Source: Chryseosolibacter sp964532595 (GTDB lineage: Bacteria; Bacteroidota; Bacteroidia; Cytophagales; Cyclobacteriaceae). From it: DNA of 64,000 nt. Positions 8,514 through 17,976 of this stretch are shown here, in pieces. The first letter of the stretch is position 1. Each line of letters opens with the position of its first letter. The position numbers and the translations under genes were made by a program. Location of the stretch: assembly GCA_964532595.1 (NCBI GenBank), contig CAZHIQ010000003.1:124001-188000 (forward strand), given 5' to 3'. The notes beneath the pieces were generated by a model. That model did no database searches and was not told the origin of the DNA. It saw only the letters and a list, made by a program, of their open reading frames with translations.

Positions 8514-9503
8514 ATGCTTGAGAATATGATGCGCCGCCCGCGACGTAACCGAAAAAGTCAGGTAATCCGCGATATGGTAGAGGAAACGCAGGTATCAGTA
8601 AAGGACCTGATCTTTCCAATATTCCTGATCGATGGTCATAATAAGAAGTCGGAGGTGGAGTCAATGCCCGGTATATACCGTTTGTCCGGAGATCTTATCC
8701 TAAAGGAAATCGAGGCGTGTATGAACCTCGGTATTCGTGCTTTCGATATTTTTCCCGCGGTAGAGGAGCAGTTCAAAGACTCTACCGCGACCCGTAGTTA
8801 TGATCCCGATTTCTTTTATCTCAGAACCCTGCGAGAAATAAAGAAAGCATTTCCTGAAGCGTGTATAATGACCGACGTTGCGATGGACCCATACAGTTCG
8901 GATGGTCATGATGGTATCGTTAAAGATGGCAAGATCCTCAATGACGAAACGTTGGAGGTGTTAGGGCAGATGGCATTAGCCCAGGCTGATACCGGGATTG
9001 ATATTATCGGGCCGTCGGACATGATGGATGGGCGCGTGGGATACATCCGAAACATTCTTGACAGCAATGGCTTCACGGATGTGTCAATCATGAGTTACAC
9101 AGCTAAGTATGCAAGCGGATTTTATAATCCCTTCAGGGATGCGCTTGACTCGGCGCCAAAGTTCGGGGATAAGAAGACTTACCAGATGAATCCGGCGAAC
9201 CGAAGTGAGGCCCTGGTTGAAGCGGAGTTGGATACCGCGGAAGGTGCCGACTTTTTGATGGTGAAGCCCGCCCTGGCTTACCTGGACGTAATCCGTCTGC
9301 TAAAAGACAACTCCGTGCTACCCATAGCCGCTTATAACGTGAGCGGGGAGTATGCTATGATAAAGGCAGCCAGTCTTAAAGGCTGGCTGGATGGCGCACG
9401 GGTAATGCATGAAGTGCTTCTCAGTATGAAGCGCGCAGGCGCCGACATCATTCTTACCTATTTCGCCAAGGAGTTTGCAGAAGCAGCCCGGTCAGCGCGA
9501 TGA
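8514..9503 (+). CDS. hemB: Delta-aminolevulinic acid dehydratase (porphobilinogen synthase)
   Basis: Condenses two 5-aminolevulinate molecules to porphobilinogen in haem and tetrapyrrole synthesis. The two active-site lysines are K198 (YTAKYASG) and K251 (MVKPALAY, the Schiff-base lysine). The metal-binding region reads DVAMDPYSSDGHDG, without the cysteine triad of zinc enzymes, so this is the cysteine-free type that depends on magnesium or another non-zinc ion. It has 329 residues from the ATG at 8514; an ATG at 8526 (MMRRPRR) is an equally good start. The last 12 bases overlap the end of the convergent M14 peptidase gene. Confidence 0.95.
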   Translation: MLENMMRRPRRNRKSQVIRDMVEETQVSVKDLIFPIFLIDGHNKKSEVESMPGIYRLSGDLILKEIEACMNLGIRAFDIFPAVEEQFKDSTATRSYDPDFFYLRTLREIKKAFPEACIMTDVAMDPYSSDGHDGIVKDGKILNDETLEVLGQMALAQADTGIDIIGPSDMMDGRVGYIRNILDSNGFTDVSIMSYTAKYASGFYNPFRDALDSAPKFGDKKTYQMNPANRSEALVEAELDTAEGADFLMVKPALAYLDVIRLLKDNSVLPIAAYNVSGEYAMIKAASLKGWLDGARVMHEVLLSMKRAGADIILTYFAKEFAEAARSAR

Positions 9504-12080
9504 CCCCGATGCGATAATCGGTCCGAAGAAAATACTGTTCATCAGCAGACGATTGGTGCCAAACCAAAAGGCCCGGAATGCTACGTTCTCGGTGAATCCG
9601 ATAACCCGTCCACTACCTGCGCTCGTTACGCCAACAATTGACGCGCCGGGCATTTGTGCATAGTTCTCCCGTGATATATAACCGGAGAGCAAGGGTCTTT
9701 CCGTGAAGCGAAGTGGATTTGCATAGGGATTGCTGGAGGGCTCCATGAAAAGGTTGTTGCCTTTGAATACCGGTAGTCGCGAGGAGCTGTAGCCATACAA
9801 TAGGGGATGCGTGAGGTCGGCTTCTGCTTCGAAGATTGCCCCGTTAGTGGCTTGCGCCCCGCGGGCGTTTTTCATCTCTGAGTAAGGTCTTGATGCAACC
9901 GGCGACTCGTCGTCTTTTCGATTATTTCTCTTCATCCGGAATTGGCCGAGCCCTGTGCGTGTCAGCCAGGACAGGGCATTCTCAAAGCCGACGATGACGC
10001 CCCCTTGGTTTACCCAGGTTTTCAGGCGTTCCTGTGCCGACTCAGGGATTGAACTGTAGTTTCCCTGGGGAAAGATAATCGTGTTGTAACGGGCAAGGTC
10101 GATCCGTTGCAATGACTGCACAGGAAGCATGGTGACAGGGAGGCTGAAACGCGTATCGAGAAGGTGCCATATCTCGCCCGCGTCGTAGCTCGTCACACCA
10201 TCGCCAACAAGGATAGCAATGCGTGGCTTTCGAACGGGTCGGAAACTTCCGCTGCCAAGACTTGTGCCGCGGTAGTCGAGGCCGGTTTCGAAAGAATGCA
10301 CGTCAATACCATCGGCTTCCATTATCTGGTCGACGATGTCGTTGATGTCTTCTATATCCACATCCTGGTCGTTAAGGGCGATTACAAGCGAACCCGGTGG
10401 GAAAGCTTTGCCGCCCGGGTGAAAGAATTCCTGCGTGGCGACCTTAACCTTGATGCTCGCATCGAGAAGGCGGTAGAGGGCACGCGGAGTATAGAATCCG
10501 AAGGGTTCGATAGCGTAAGCATAGCTGTTTCTCTTGCCGACAAATTGACCCTTGGGTAATGTTGCTGTTGTTACTGCTTCCCCCAGTCTTGGCATCGACC
10601 GAAGCTCAGCAAGGTCTGCGCCTGCAGCCAGCGAAAGTGTCCAGCTTGAGATGTCGTAAAACAAGCTGTCGGGAAACTGCGTGCGGGTTTCAAACATGCT
10701 TTTGATCAGCCGGTACTGGGGTTGATTCAACGGTATGACGTAACTGGATTCAACTCGATATGTTTTGCCGTTTATGGTCTGGTCTGCTGCGGGGCGGTAG
10801 AGGCGGATGTTATGCCGTGTCAAAATTTCGGCCAGGTGGAATACCCGACCTTTGTCATGGGCTGAACCAAATATCAATGCTTTAACCGGGTCCTTCTTAC
10901 TTTCGGTGGCGGCCTCCCGGAAGAAGTCACGCTGATAGTCGAGTAGTTCCTGGCGATAAGCCTCAACGAATTGCAGGGAGCTCATGGCCGCGGTTAATTG
11001 ATTGCGAATGGTAAACGGAAAGGTCAGAAGACCATTCTCCGTGCGTTGAGCATGTCCTCGCGAGCTTGCCTGTTCGAAAAGGATACCCATCGCGCCCTGG
11101 ATGTCGGGGAAGGTTGAGCCCTTTCCATAGTAGAAGTCGTCATAGTCTTCCTGAGTGTAATACAGCGAGCCGATACGGTCGAAGGCGCGAGCGTGAAACT
11201 CGCCCATCTTTTTCGTTAGTTCGATGTTGCGGGCTGGTGTAAGCGGATGAGTCCTCGAGGGTACGCCGGGTTGAAAGAAGAATGTCTGACTACTTCCCAT
11301 CTCATGGTGGTCGGTCAATACATTGGGCTTCCATTCATGAAACTTTCGGATTCGCGCCTGCGATTCAGGTTGCTGCGCCACAAGCCAGTCGCGGTTCAGA
11401 TCGAACCAATAGTGATTTGTCCGACCGCCCGGCCATGGCTCATTGTGTTCCATGTCATACGGGTCTGCGGAGATGAGATTGCTCTTGCGTGAGTTTACCC
11501 ATGAGGCGAATCGCTGAAGTCCATCGGGATTAAAACTCGGGTCGAGGAGGATGACTGTATTTCTTAGTTGGTTCTCAACTTCGGCTCCTTGTGCGGCAGC
11601 CAGGTGGTAGGCCATGATCAGGGCGGCATTGCTTCCGCTGGGCTCGTTGCCATGGATGCTAAAGCCCATGTAAAACACCGCGGGCATCCGGGCCGTGTTG
11701 AGGCTTGCTGAAGTTTCAGGATCGGTAAGCTGTACATGTTCCCGGCGGATGTCCTCTAGTCTGCTGTGGTTCTCCGGCGATGTAATGGTCAGAATGAGAA
11801 GGGGTCGTTTTTCGTAAGTATACCCGATTACCTCGAGGGAAATTCTCTCCGAGGCGCTAGCGAGCGCCTGCATATAAGTCACCAGTTTGTCATGACTGAC
11901 ATGAAACTCACCGACTTCATGCCCGATAATGGATGCGGGGGTAGGAATATTTTTGTCATACGTGACGGAATCACCGAGGTAGTAAGAAAGGGGTGGTTGT
12001 GCTAAAACGCGCGTTACGGTAGTAAGGAAGACGAGGGTCAAAAATAATGTCCGTGCGTTGTTGGCAGTGTTCAGTATCAT
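9492..12080 (-). CDS. Secreted M14-family metallocarboxypeptidase
   Basis: An 862-residue exported zinc peptidase. A signal peptide ends near VLAQ (residue 28). The M14 domain has the zinc ligands H143 and E146 (SIHGNEPSG) and a histidine at 258/259 (TDHHEMGS), the substrate-binding DLNRDW, and the catalytic glutamate E336 (GILFEQAS). A further C-terminal domain of about 300 residues contains a Rossmann-like segment resembling class I amidotransferase folds (PRIAILVGDG, TIIFPQGNY). Proteins of this architecture are frequent in Bacteroidota and presumably feed on peptides or process envelope proteins; the substrate is unknown. It overlaps hemB tail to tail and is divergent from the lytic transglycosylase, with 240 non-coding bases between. 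Confidence 0.88.
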   Translation of the reverse strand: MILNTANNARTLFLTLVFLTTVTRVLAQPPLSYYLGDSVTYDKNIPTPASIIGHEVGEFHVSHDKLVTYMQALASASERISLEVIGYTYEKRPLLILTITSPENHSRLEDIRREHVQLTDPETSASLNTARMPAVFYMGFSIHGNEPSGSNAALIMAYHLAAAQGAEVENQLRNTVILLDPSFNPDGLQRFASWVNSRKSNLISADPYDMEHNEPWPGGRTNHYWFDLNRDWLVAQQPESQARIRKFHEWKPNVLTDHHEMGSSQTFFFQPGVPSRTHPLTPARNIELTKKMGEFHARAFDRIGSLYYTQEDYDDFYYGKGSTFPDIQGAMGILFEQASSRGHAQRTENGLLTFPFTIRNQLTAAMSSLQFVEAYRQELLDYQRDFFREAATESKKDPVKALIFGSAHDKGRVFHLAEILTRHNIRLYRPAADQTINGKTYRVESSYVIPLNQPQYRLIKSMFETRTQFPDSLFYDISSWTLSLAAGADLAELRSMPRLGEAVTTATLPKGQFVGKRNSYAYAIEPFGFYTPRALYRLLDASIKVKVATQEFFHPGGKAFPPGSLVIALNDQDVDIEDINDIVDQIMEADGIDVHSFETGLDYRGTSLGSGSFRPVRKPRIAILVGDGVTSYDAGEIWHLLDTRFSLPVTMLPVQSLQRIDLARYNTIIFPQGNYSSIPESAQERLKTWVNQGGVIVGFENALSWLTRTGLGQFRMKRNNRKDDESPVASRPYSEMKNARGAQATNGAIFEAEADLTHPLLYGYSSSRLPVFKGNNLFMEPSSNPYANPLRFTERPLLSGYISRENYAQMPGASIVGVTSAGSGRVIGFTENVAFRAFWFGTNRLLMNSIFFGPIIASGSSR

Positions 12081-12320
12081 TTGGCCGAAAAATTGCGTTT
12101 AATCTGTAATGTTACAGAATACACAATAAAAACGCGTATTCAAAGGAAGGTTGCTTCAAACTGCGGTCCTTTGGTGCGCACGTGTGGTGAAAAAGACTGT
12201 AAAAATGGCAGCGAATCGTCTTCGCCTTACCTTGGTCAAAAAAGCGATGTTGCGTGGCGAATTTCCCGCTCAAACGCCGCTGTTTCGCCATGTTGTCTTC
12301 ATAGTGTAAATTCGCATCTG
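12081..12320. other. Divergent intergenic region, no recognisable element
   Basis: It lies between the starts of the M14 peptidase and the MltF-like gene. An open frame runs through it in phase with the downstream gene, but it lacks a signal peptide and its sequence is unlike a protein, so I treat it as leader. A TAAATTCG at about 12306-12313 is one mismatch from the -7 consensus. No perfect promoter element was seen on either strand. Confidence 0.4.
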
Positions 12321-13757
12321 ATGTGGGTTCGAATCCGGTATTGTCTCGCTTTAATCATTCCGTTCGTTTTTCTGTCGGCCTGCAATCAGCCGCAGCGCGC
12401 CAACTTTGTTACCTCGCCGGAGATAAATATTGATCTGGAGGAAATCCGTCAGCGCGGTTATATCAATGCCCTGGTCGACAACAATTCGATCAGCTACTTT
12501 ATCTACAAAGGGGAGCCGATGGGGTATGAGTATGAGTTGCTCAATCATTTCGCGAAACACATAGGGGTAACCCTGAAGATTCAGGTGACCTCAGGGGTAG
12601 ACCGCGCTATCGATCAGATAAACAAGGGGGAGGGAGACATTATAGCTTTCCCTCTGACCGTCACGAAGGAGAGAACGCAGTATGTCGCTTTCAGCAATCC
12701 TCATTTCACGACGTACCAGGTTTTGGTGCAGCGCAAGCCCGAGAACTGGAGGCAGATGACGCTTGATGCGGTGAACAAGGCTGTAATTCGCAATCCGATC
12801 GAACTGATCGGCAAGCAGGTTCATGTGCTCGCGAGGTCGAGCTTCGAAACGCGACTTGCGCATCTTTCGGAGGAAATCGGGGGCGATATTGATATCGTTA
12901 TTGATACGACCTCATCGGAAAGTGAAGCCCTTATCCGCAGAGTGGCTATGGGTGAGATTGACTACACCGTGGCTGACAATACAATGGCGCGGGTAAATGC
13001 TTCTTATTATCCAGACCTGGATATCGAGACTCCCCTTAGTGTTGCCCAACAAGTAGCCTGGGCTACCCGGCTTAACTCGCCTGACTTACTCCAGGCCATC
13101 AACGAGTGGCTCTCGATTATCAAGAAAGAGCCGACGTTTATGGTAATCTATAATCGCTACTTTAAGAGTCCGCGTACTTCCGTTATACGCATGAAAAGCG
13201 ATTACTCGTCGATGGGTGGAAATATGCTGTCTCCCTTCGACAGTCTTATTCGCAAAGGTGCGAATACATTGGGGTGGGATTGGCGATTGTTAGCTTCCCT
13301 GATTTATCAGGAGTCGCGTTTCCTTCCGCGCAGTGAGTCGTGGGCGGGAGCCCGAGGGTTGATGCAGCTTATGCCACGGACTGCCCGGGAGTTTGGTGCG
13401 TTTGATCTTGATGACCCTCGGCAGAGTATTGCGGCCGGAGTGGGCTTTTTGAAGTTTCTTGACAACTACTGGATGGACAAGGTCCCGACGACCGAGGAGC
13501 GACTAAAGTTTGTTCTCGCTTCCTATAATGTTGGGCTGTCCCATGTCGTTGACGCCCGTCGCCTCGCGGAGAAGTACGGTAAGGATCCTGGCGTATGGTA
13601 CGATAACGTCGAATACTATCTGTCCAAAAAGTCGGATCCCGATTTCTACCGCGACCCGATAGTTACAGCGGGGTATTGTAAATGCGAAGAGCCGATCGAT
13701 TATGTCCGGGAGATTCTTGCGCGGTACGATGAATACCGCATCCACATCGCCAGTTAA
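12321..13757 (+). CDS. MltF-like membrane-bound lytic transglycosylase (lipoprotein)
   Basis: A predicted outer-membrane lipoprotein (lipobox FLSAC, Cys21) with two modules. Residues about 35-270 are a family 3 solute-binding domain (GEPMGYEYELL). The C-terminal SLT domain has the catalytic glutamate E331 in YQESRF, followed by GARGLMQLMP. This is the MltF arrangement: a peptidoglycan-cleaving transglycosylase whose activity is tuned by the binding domain. The start at ATG 12321 gives the lipoprotein signal immediately; the frame is open 80 codons further upstream, but those codons do not look coding. The protein has 478 residues. The gene converges on ogt with six bases between stops. Confidence 0.85.
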   Translation: MWVRIRYCLALIIPFVFLSACNQPQRANFVTSPEINIDLEEIRQRGYINALVDNNSISYFIYKGEPMGYEYELLNHFAKHIGVTLKIQVTSGVDRAIDQINKGEGDIIAFPLTVTKERTQYVAFSNPHFTTYQVLVQRKPENWRQMTLDAVNKAVIRNPIELIGKQVHVLARSSFETRLAHLSEEIGGDIDIVIDTTSSESEALIRRVAMGEIDYTVADNTMARVNASYYPDLDIETPLSVAQQVAWATRLNSPDLLQAINEWLSIIKKEPTFMVIYNRYFKSPRTSVIRMKSDYSSMGGNMLSPFDSLIRKGANTLGWDWRLLASLIYQESRFLPRSESWAGARGLMQLMPRTAREFGAFDLDDPRQSIAAGVGFLKFLDNYWMDKVPTTEERLKFVLASYNVGLSHVVDARRLAEKYGKDPGVWYDNVEYYLSKKSDPDFYRDPIVTAGYCKCEEPIDYVREILARYDEYRIHIAS

Positions 13758-13763
13758 TAACAT

Positions 13764-14240
13764 CTAGAACAGCTTCAGTTGCTCGCTGAACGCTCCTTCG
13801 TGTTGTAAGAGCCACATCTTTTTATCAATACCACCGGCGTAACCAACCAGGTCGCCGTTCTTTCCAATAACTCGGTGGCAGGGTACGATAATAGCAAAGG
13901 GATTTTCGCCATTTGCATGACCTACAGCGCGCACGTTGTTGATATCTCCCGTCCGCAACGCGAGATCAAAATACGAGAGAGTCTTTCCATAGGGAATGGT
14001 GAGGAGTTCGTTCCACACCTTTTGCTGGAAGGAAGATCCCGACATGGCAATGTCAACAGTGAAGAACTTCCTTCCCTGATAGAAATACGCATCCAGCTCA
14101 TTGATGCACTCCTGAATGACGGGGGTTACATTCGGCTCTAGTTGTTCGCCATCGAAGAAGTGAATCCCCGTGATCTTGTCTTCCAGAGAAGTAATCTTGA
14201 GATCGCCGACCGGCGATGGATAATAAGCGAGTCCTTTCAT
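13764..14240 (-). CDS. ogt: Methylated-DNA--protein-cysteine methyltransferase
   Basis: Removes alkyl groups from O6-alkylguanine by transfer to its own cysteine. The active site IVPCHRVI is intact, with C121 as acceptor, and the helix-turn-helix with the conserved arginine (VRAVGHANGENP) precedes it. At 158 residues from ATG 14240 it is the usual size for an Ogt-type enzyme with a short N-terminal domain. An upstream in-frame start at 14309 adds 23 residues not expected for the family. It is a single-gene unit divergent from the SDR gene. Confidence 0.9.
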   Translation of the reverse strand: MKGLAYYPSPVGDLKITSLEDKITGIHFFDGEQLEPNVTPVIQECINELDAYFYQGRKFFTVDIAMSGSSFQQKVWNELLTIPYGKTLSYFDLALRTGDINNVRAVGHANGENPFAIIVPCHRVIGKNGDLVGYAGGIDKKMWLLQHEGAFSEQLKLF

Positions 14241-14354
14241 AATCAAATGATGAAGTGTAGTACAAATTTTGCAGTTTGCACCTACAAAAGGCCTTGAATA
14301 CACTATCAAAGCCTTATTTATTCGCTAAAATTACTGAGAAAATAATTTCCTGGG

Positions 14355-15140
14355 ATGAATCTGGACTTAAACGGGAAACGAGCCATCGTGTGCGGTAGCA
14401 CGCGTGGCATTGGAAGGGCTACTGCTCACGAGCTGGCGGCGCTTGGGGCGTCTGTCGTCTTGCTCGCCCGAAATGAAAAGAAGCTGGAAGAGGTAGTGAA
14501 GGAACTTCCGTCGCCACACGGACAGGAGCACCGTTACCTCGTAGCTGACTTTAGTAATCCTGAGCAGGTCGAGTCGGTGATATCCGAATTCGTTCGGGAG
14601 TCAATGGCCCATATTCTCATAAACAATACCGGAGGTCCCCCGGGTGGGGAGGCGATTGATGCAGACAATGCGTCTTTCTTGAAAGCATTTGAGGCGCACT
14701 TAATTTGTAATCAGATACTCGTTCGAGCGTTAGTCCCTGGCATGCGGGCCGAGGGTTATGGACGAATTGTTAATATCATTTCGACCTCTGTAAAAGCGCC
14801 TATTCGCGGCCTTGGCGTTTCGAACACCATTCGTGGGGCAGTAGCCAATTGGGCAAAGACGCTGTCGATGGAACTCGGGCCCTTCGGTATTACAGTCAAC
14901 AACGTTCTGCCTGGGGCCACTGATACGGACAGACTCGAGGAAATCATGCGCGCTACGGCTGAAAAAACCGGCAGGTCTTTTGACGAGGTCCGGGCGGCCA
15001 CAATCGCTGATATCCCGGCCGGAAGACTGGCTCTGGCGGAGGAGGTCGCTGCTGCAGCTGCATTCCTGGTAACGCCCGCAGCGGCTTTTATTAATGGAAT
15101 AAACTTGCCCGTCGATGGAGGGCGGACCCCCTCCCTCTAG
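14355..15140 (+). CDS. Atypical short-chain dehydrogenase/reductase
   Basis: A 261-residue Rossmann protein with the SDR cofactor loop GSTRGIGRA, NNTGGPPGG in place of NNAG, and the C-terminal VDGG. The catalytic serine region IISTS is present, but the position of the YxxxK motif reads SNTIR (Ser156, Arg160 by alignment through the following AKTLS helix). Both catalytic residues are therefore substituted. A subfamily of divergent SDRs with this substitution exists; its substrates are not known to me. It starts at ATG 14355, and the OmpA-family gene begins six bases after its stop, so the two may share a transcript. Confidence 0.82.
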   Translation: MNLDLNGKRAIVCGSTRGIGRATAHELAALGASVVLLARNEKKLEEVVKELPSPHGQEHRYLVADFSNPEQVESVISEFVRESMAHILINNTGGPPGGEAIDADNASFLKAFEAHLICNQILVRALVPGMRAEGYGRIVNIISTSVKAPIRGLGVSNTIRGAVANWAKTLSMELGPFGITVNNVLPGATDTDRLEEIMRATAEKTGRSFDEVRAATIADIPAGRLALAEEVAAAAAFLVTPAAAFINGINLPVDGGRTPSL

Positions 15141-15146
15141 ACTTTT

Positions 15147-17225
15147 ATGAAAAAGGAAATGAGAGTCTTTCCGTTGCTACTCTTCATCTCGATTACCGCG
15201 AGTGGTCAGCCACCCGTAGTTCTCCATGAGACATTCGATCACAACGTGTATGGTTGGTTCGAAGGCGAGGGCACAGACTATCGCGTTTCTTTTGAAGGAG
15301 GAAAGTATGTGATTGATGCGACGGAGGATGGCTGGATAACTTCGGTCGCTCCCTTTATCAATGAGGATAAAGATTTTTCGCTCGAGGCGACCTTTGTTCA
15401 AGTTAACGGGCAGGATGATAACGGGATCGGACTGATATGGGGGTTCGATGGTGGATCGGCGATGAACACGTTCACCTTTACGACGAGTGGTTTCTACCGG
15501 ATATACTGTTCAGACACCCGGGTGGAGATTCAGGACGACTGGAGAGAGACCAATCTGATACGTCCGATGGGTCAGCCGAATCATTTGAAGGTCGTCCGGT
15601 CCGGAAATCGGATGTCGTTTTTCCTGAATGGTCAGCAGATGGCGACAACGCGAGTAATGCCGTGGTCGGGTAAGTATGTCGGCTTTGTGTGTTACACAAA
15701 AATGAGACTCCTTGTTGATGACTATATTTTCCGACACGACATCCGCATAAACCTTCCGGCAAATGCCCGGATACAGGGCGTTAGGGAGAACCTGGGCCCG
15801 CAGATCAATACGCGCTTTGACGAGGTTAGTCCCAAAATTTCGGCCGACGGACGAACGCTTTACTTCGGTCGTAAGCATAGCCCCGAAAACATTGGTGGTG
15901 TCAATGACCGCGAGGATATATGGGAAGCGCACTCGCCCGACGGAATAACATGGTCGAAGGGTAAGAACCTCGGGCGTCCTATCAACACAAAGACCACCAA
16001 TAATCTGGTGGCTGTTAGTACTGACAAGAACAGTTTTCTTTTTCATGTGAACGATGGCTTTGCTTTTCGGCACAGAACAGCATCGGGCTGGTCGCCTCTT
16101 GAAGATCTGGGTATCCGTTTCAAGAATGAGTCGGCGTTTCTTGAAGGATGCCTGTCGGCCGATGGGAAGGCAATCGTGTTTGTAGCACGACTTAAAGCAA
16201 ATGCGTTCTATAAGGAAAATGAGAAGGAGCGCGACATCTACGTCTGTGTAAAGCGTGCCGATGGCACGTGGAGTGCTCCTATTCACACCGGGAAAGTGCT
16301 GAATTCGCCAGGCGATGAGTATTCTCCTTTCTTATCCGCTGACAACCGGACACTTTACTTTGCTTCGAACGGTCATCCCGGCTACGGCGATGTCGACATC
16401 TTTATGTCGCGTCGTCTTTCCGATGGTTGGGACCGTTGGTCGGAGCCGGTAAATCTCGGACTCGGAATCAATACCGTTGGCTTTGATGCGTACTATACGA
16501 TCCCAGCGTCCGGCGAGTTCGGGTATATGGTTAGCAACATCAACAGTCATGGGTTGACGGACATTATCCGATTCAGGTTGGAAGATTCAATCAAGCCCGA
16601 CCCGGTCGTGCTGGTAGAGGGACGGGTATTGAATGCCCGTACGCAAACACCGCTTGAAGCAGTCATTGAGTTTGAAGACCTCGCGTCGGGACAGACGGTT
16701 GGCGAGGCACGGTCTGACCCTCGCACAGGGGCGTTTAATATTGTCCTTACGGCAGGAAAGAACTATGGGTATCACGCTGCAGCTCCGGGTTACCTGGCTA
16801 TTAGCGAAAACCTTGATCTAAAGTCGATCGACGCGTATTCCGAGTTGAATCGCGATCTTCTGCTAGTGCCCATCGAGATAGGGGAGTCCATACAGCTGAA
16901 GAATGTATTCTTTGAACAGAGCAAGGCGACGCTTTTGCCGGAGAGCTATCCCGAACTTGATCGTCTGGTACGTATTATGGTTAGTAATAAGACCCTTGAA
17001 ATTCAACTCGAAGGTCATACCGATGGCAGAGGTGATCCTGAGGCGAACCTGAGATTGTCGGAGGCCAGGGTGAATGCTGTAAAAGACTACCTTGTGTCGA
17101 AGGGAATTTCCGAAAAGCGCATTCTGGGGAAGGGTTTCGGCGGCGCCCGCCCCATGGTATCTAACGACACGGAAACGAATCGTCAGATGAATCGGCGAGT
17201 CGAGTTTAAAATCATTCGAATGTGA
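15147..17225 (+). CDS. OmpA-family protein with PD40 repeats
   Basis: A 692-residue exported envelope protein. The signal peptide ends near SGQ (residue 21). Residues about 22-195 look like a concanavalin/LamG-type sandwich (FDHNVYGWFEGE). Residues about 210-480 carry WD40-like PD40 beta-propeller blades (SADGRTLYFGRK, SADNRTLYFASN). A CarboxypepD_reg-like module follows (VEGRVLNARTQTPLEA), then the OmpA peptidoglycan-binding domain (LEGHTDGRGDPEANLRLSEAR, ending NRRVEF). The propeller plus OmpA combination is common in Bacteroidota; an anchoring or envelope role is inferred. The stop overlaps the start of pnuC (GTGA). Confidence 0.82.
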   Translation: MKKEMRVFPLLLFISITASGQPPVVLHETFDHNVYGWFEGEGTDYRVSFEGGKYVIDATEDGWITSVAPFINEDKDFSLEATFVQVNGQDDNGIGLIWGFDGGSAMNTFTFTTSGFYRIYCSDTRVEIQDDWRETNLIRPMGQPNHLKVVRSGNRMSFFLNGQQMATTRVMPWSGKYVGFVCYTKMRLLVDDYIFRHDIRINLPANARIQGVRENLGPQINTRFDEVSPKISADGRTLYFGRKHSPENIGGVNDREDIWEAHSPDGITWSKGKNLGRPINTKTTNNLVAVSTDKNSFLFHVNDGFAFRHRTASGWSPLEDLGIRFKNESAFLEGCLSADGKAIVFVARLKANAFYKENEKERDIYVCVKRADGTWSAPIHTGKVLNSPGDEYSPFLSADNRTLYFASNGHPGYGDVDIFMSRRLSDGWDRWSEPVNLGLGINTVGFDAYYTIPASGEFGYMVSNINSHGLTDIIRFRLEDSIKPDPVVLVEGRVLNARTQTPLEAVIEFEDLASGQTVGEARSDPRTGAFNIVLTAGKNYGYHAAAPGYLAISENLDLKSIDAYSELNRDLLLVPIEIGESIQLKNVFFEQSKATLLPESYPELDRLVRIMVSNKTLEIQLEGHTDGRGDPEANLRLSEARVNAVKDYLVSKGISEKRILGKGFGGARPMVSNDTETNRQMNRRVEFKIIRM

Positions 17226-17914
17226 GTTTGATTATCCTTCTGGCGTCGGTCTGGCGCGATTTCTTCGATATCGAAAATATTTTCTTCACGGTCATGGGGT
17301 ACCCCATGAGCTATCTCGAGTTTTTCGGAACGATTGCCGGGGGCGTTGCGGTGTGGTTATCAGCCCGGGGGATTGTCTGGAATTGGCCGATTGGTCTCGC
17401 CAACGTAGTGCTCTATTTCTTTTTATTTTATCAGGTGAGGCTGTACCCCGATATGTTCCTTCAGGTTTTCTTTTTCTTTACAAACCTCGCAGGCTGGTGG
17501 AGATGGACGCATCCTCAACAGGGAGAGGAAGATCGAAAAAAGGAGCTACGGGTGAGCTATATGCGGAAGCCCCATATCGTTGCGATCGTAGTCGTGGGTC
17601 TGCTTGGTACCGTATTAATGGGTAGCCTGGCCAAGAATATTCACCAGATCTTTCCCGCAATTTTCCCCGAACCCAGTGCCTTTCCGTATCTGGATTCTTT
17701 CATCACGGTCATGAGCATTGTCACGACGTTTCTGGTTATTAACAAGAAGATTGAAGCGTGGGTGTTCTGGATTGTTATTGATGCTGTAGCGACAGGGTTG
17801 TATTTTGTAAAAGGTATTCGATTTGTCGCACTGGAGTATCTGGTGTTCTGCGTTATAGCTGCTTTTGGCCTCTGGAAATGGAGGAAGGAATACCAGTCGT
17901 ATAGTTCTCAATAG
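17222..17914 (+). CDS. pnuC: Nicotinamide riboside transporter PnuC
   Basis: An integral membrane protein of 230 residues with about seven hydrophobic segments and the PnuC signatures WPIGLANVVLYF and FFTNLAGWWRW, the latter holding substrate-contact tryptophans. It imports nicotinamide riboside for NAD salvage. The GTG start at 17222 overlaps the OmpA-family stop by four bases, implying translational coupling. A TPP-linked PnuT role is possible in other Bacteroidota; no thiamine gene or riboswitch is visible here, so I keep PnuC. A hairpin lies downstream at 17927-17955. Confidence 0.85.
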   Translation: MSLIILLASVWRDFFDIENIFFTVMGYPMSYLEFFGTIAGGVAVWLSARGIVWNWPIGLANVVLYFFLFYQVRLYPDMFLQVFFFFTNLAGWWRWTHPQQGEEDRKKELRVSYMRKPHIVAIVVVGLLGTVLMGSLAKNIHQIFPAIFPEPSAFPYLDSFITVMSIVTTFLVINKKIEAWVFWIVIDAVATGLYFVKGIRFVALEYLVFCVIAAFGLWKWRKEYQSYSSQ

Positions 17915-17926
17915 AAGGGAATAAAA

Positions 17927-17955
17927 AGAGGCACACGCTTTTCGCGCATGCCTCT
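17927..17955 (-). terminator. Rho-independent terminator of the sugar transporter gene
   Basis: Perfect seven-base stem AGAGGCA/TGCCTCT with inner CGC/GCG pairing. On the minus strand it is followed by TTTTTAT. It sits 22 bases past the stop of the MFS gene. It may also act weakly on pnuC from the other side. Confidence 0.75.
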
Positions 17956-17976
17956 CGGTAATCTTTCCTGTTTGAA

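Noticed and set aside
12081..12320. 80-codon extension of the MltF-like frame
   Set aside because: It lacks a signal peptide and protein-like composition, and the ATG at 12321 gives a perfect lipoprotein start.
12324..12340. GGGTTCGAATCC-like sequence resembling a tRNA T-loop
   Set aside because: The flanking bases do not pair as a T-stem, no D-arm or acceptor stem is found upstream, and the segment encodes the lipoprotein signal of the MltF-like gene.
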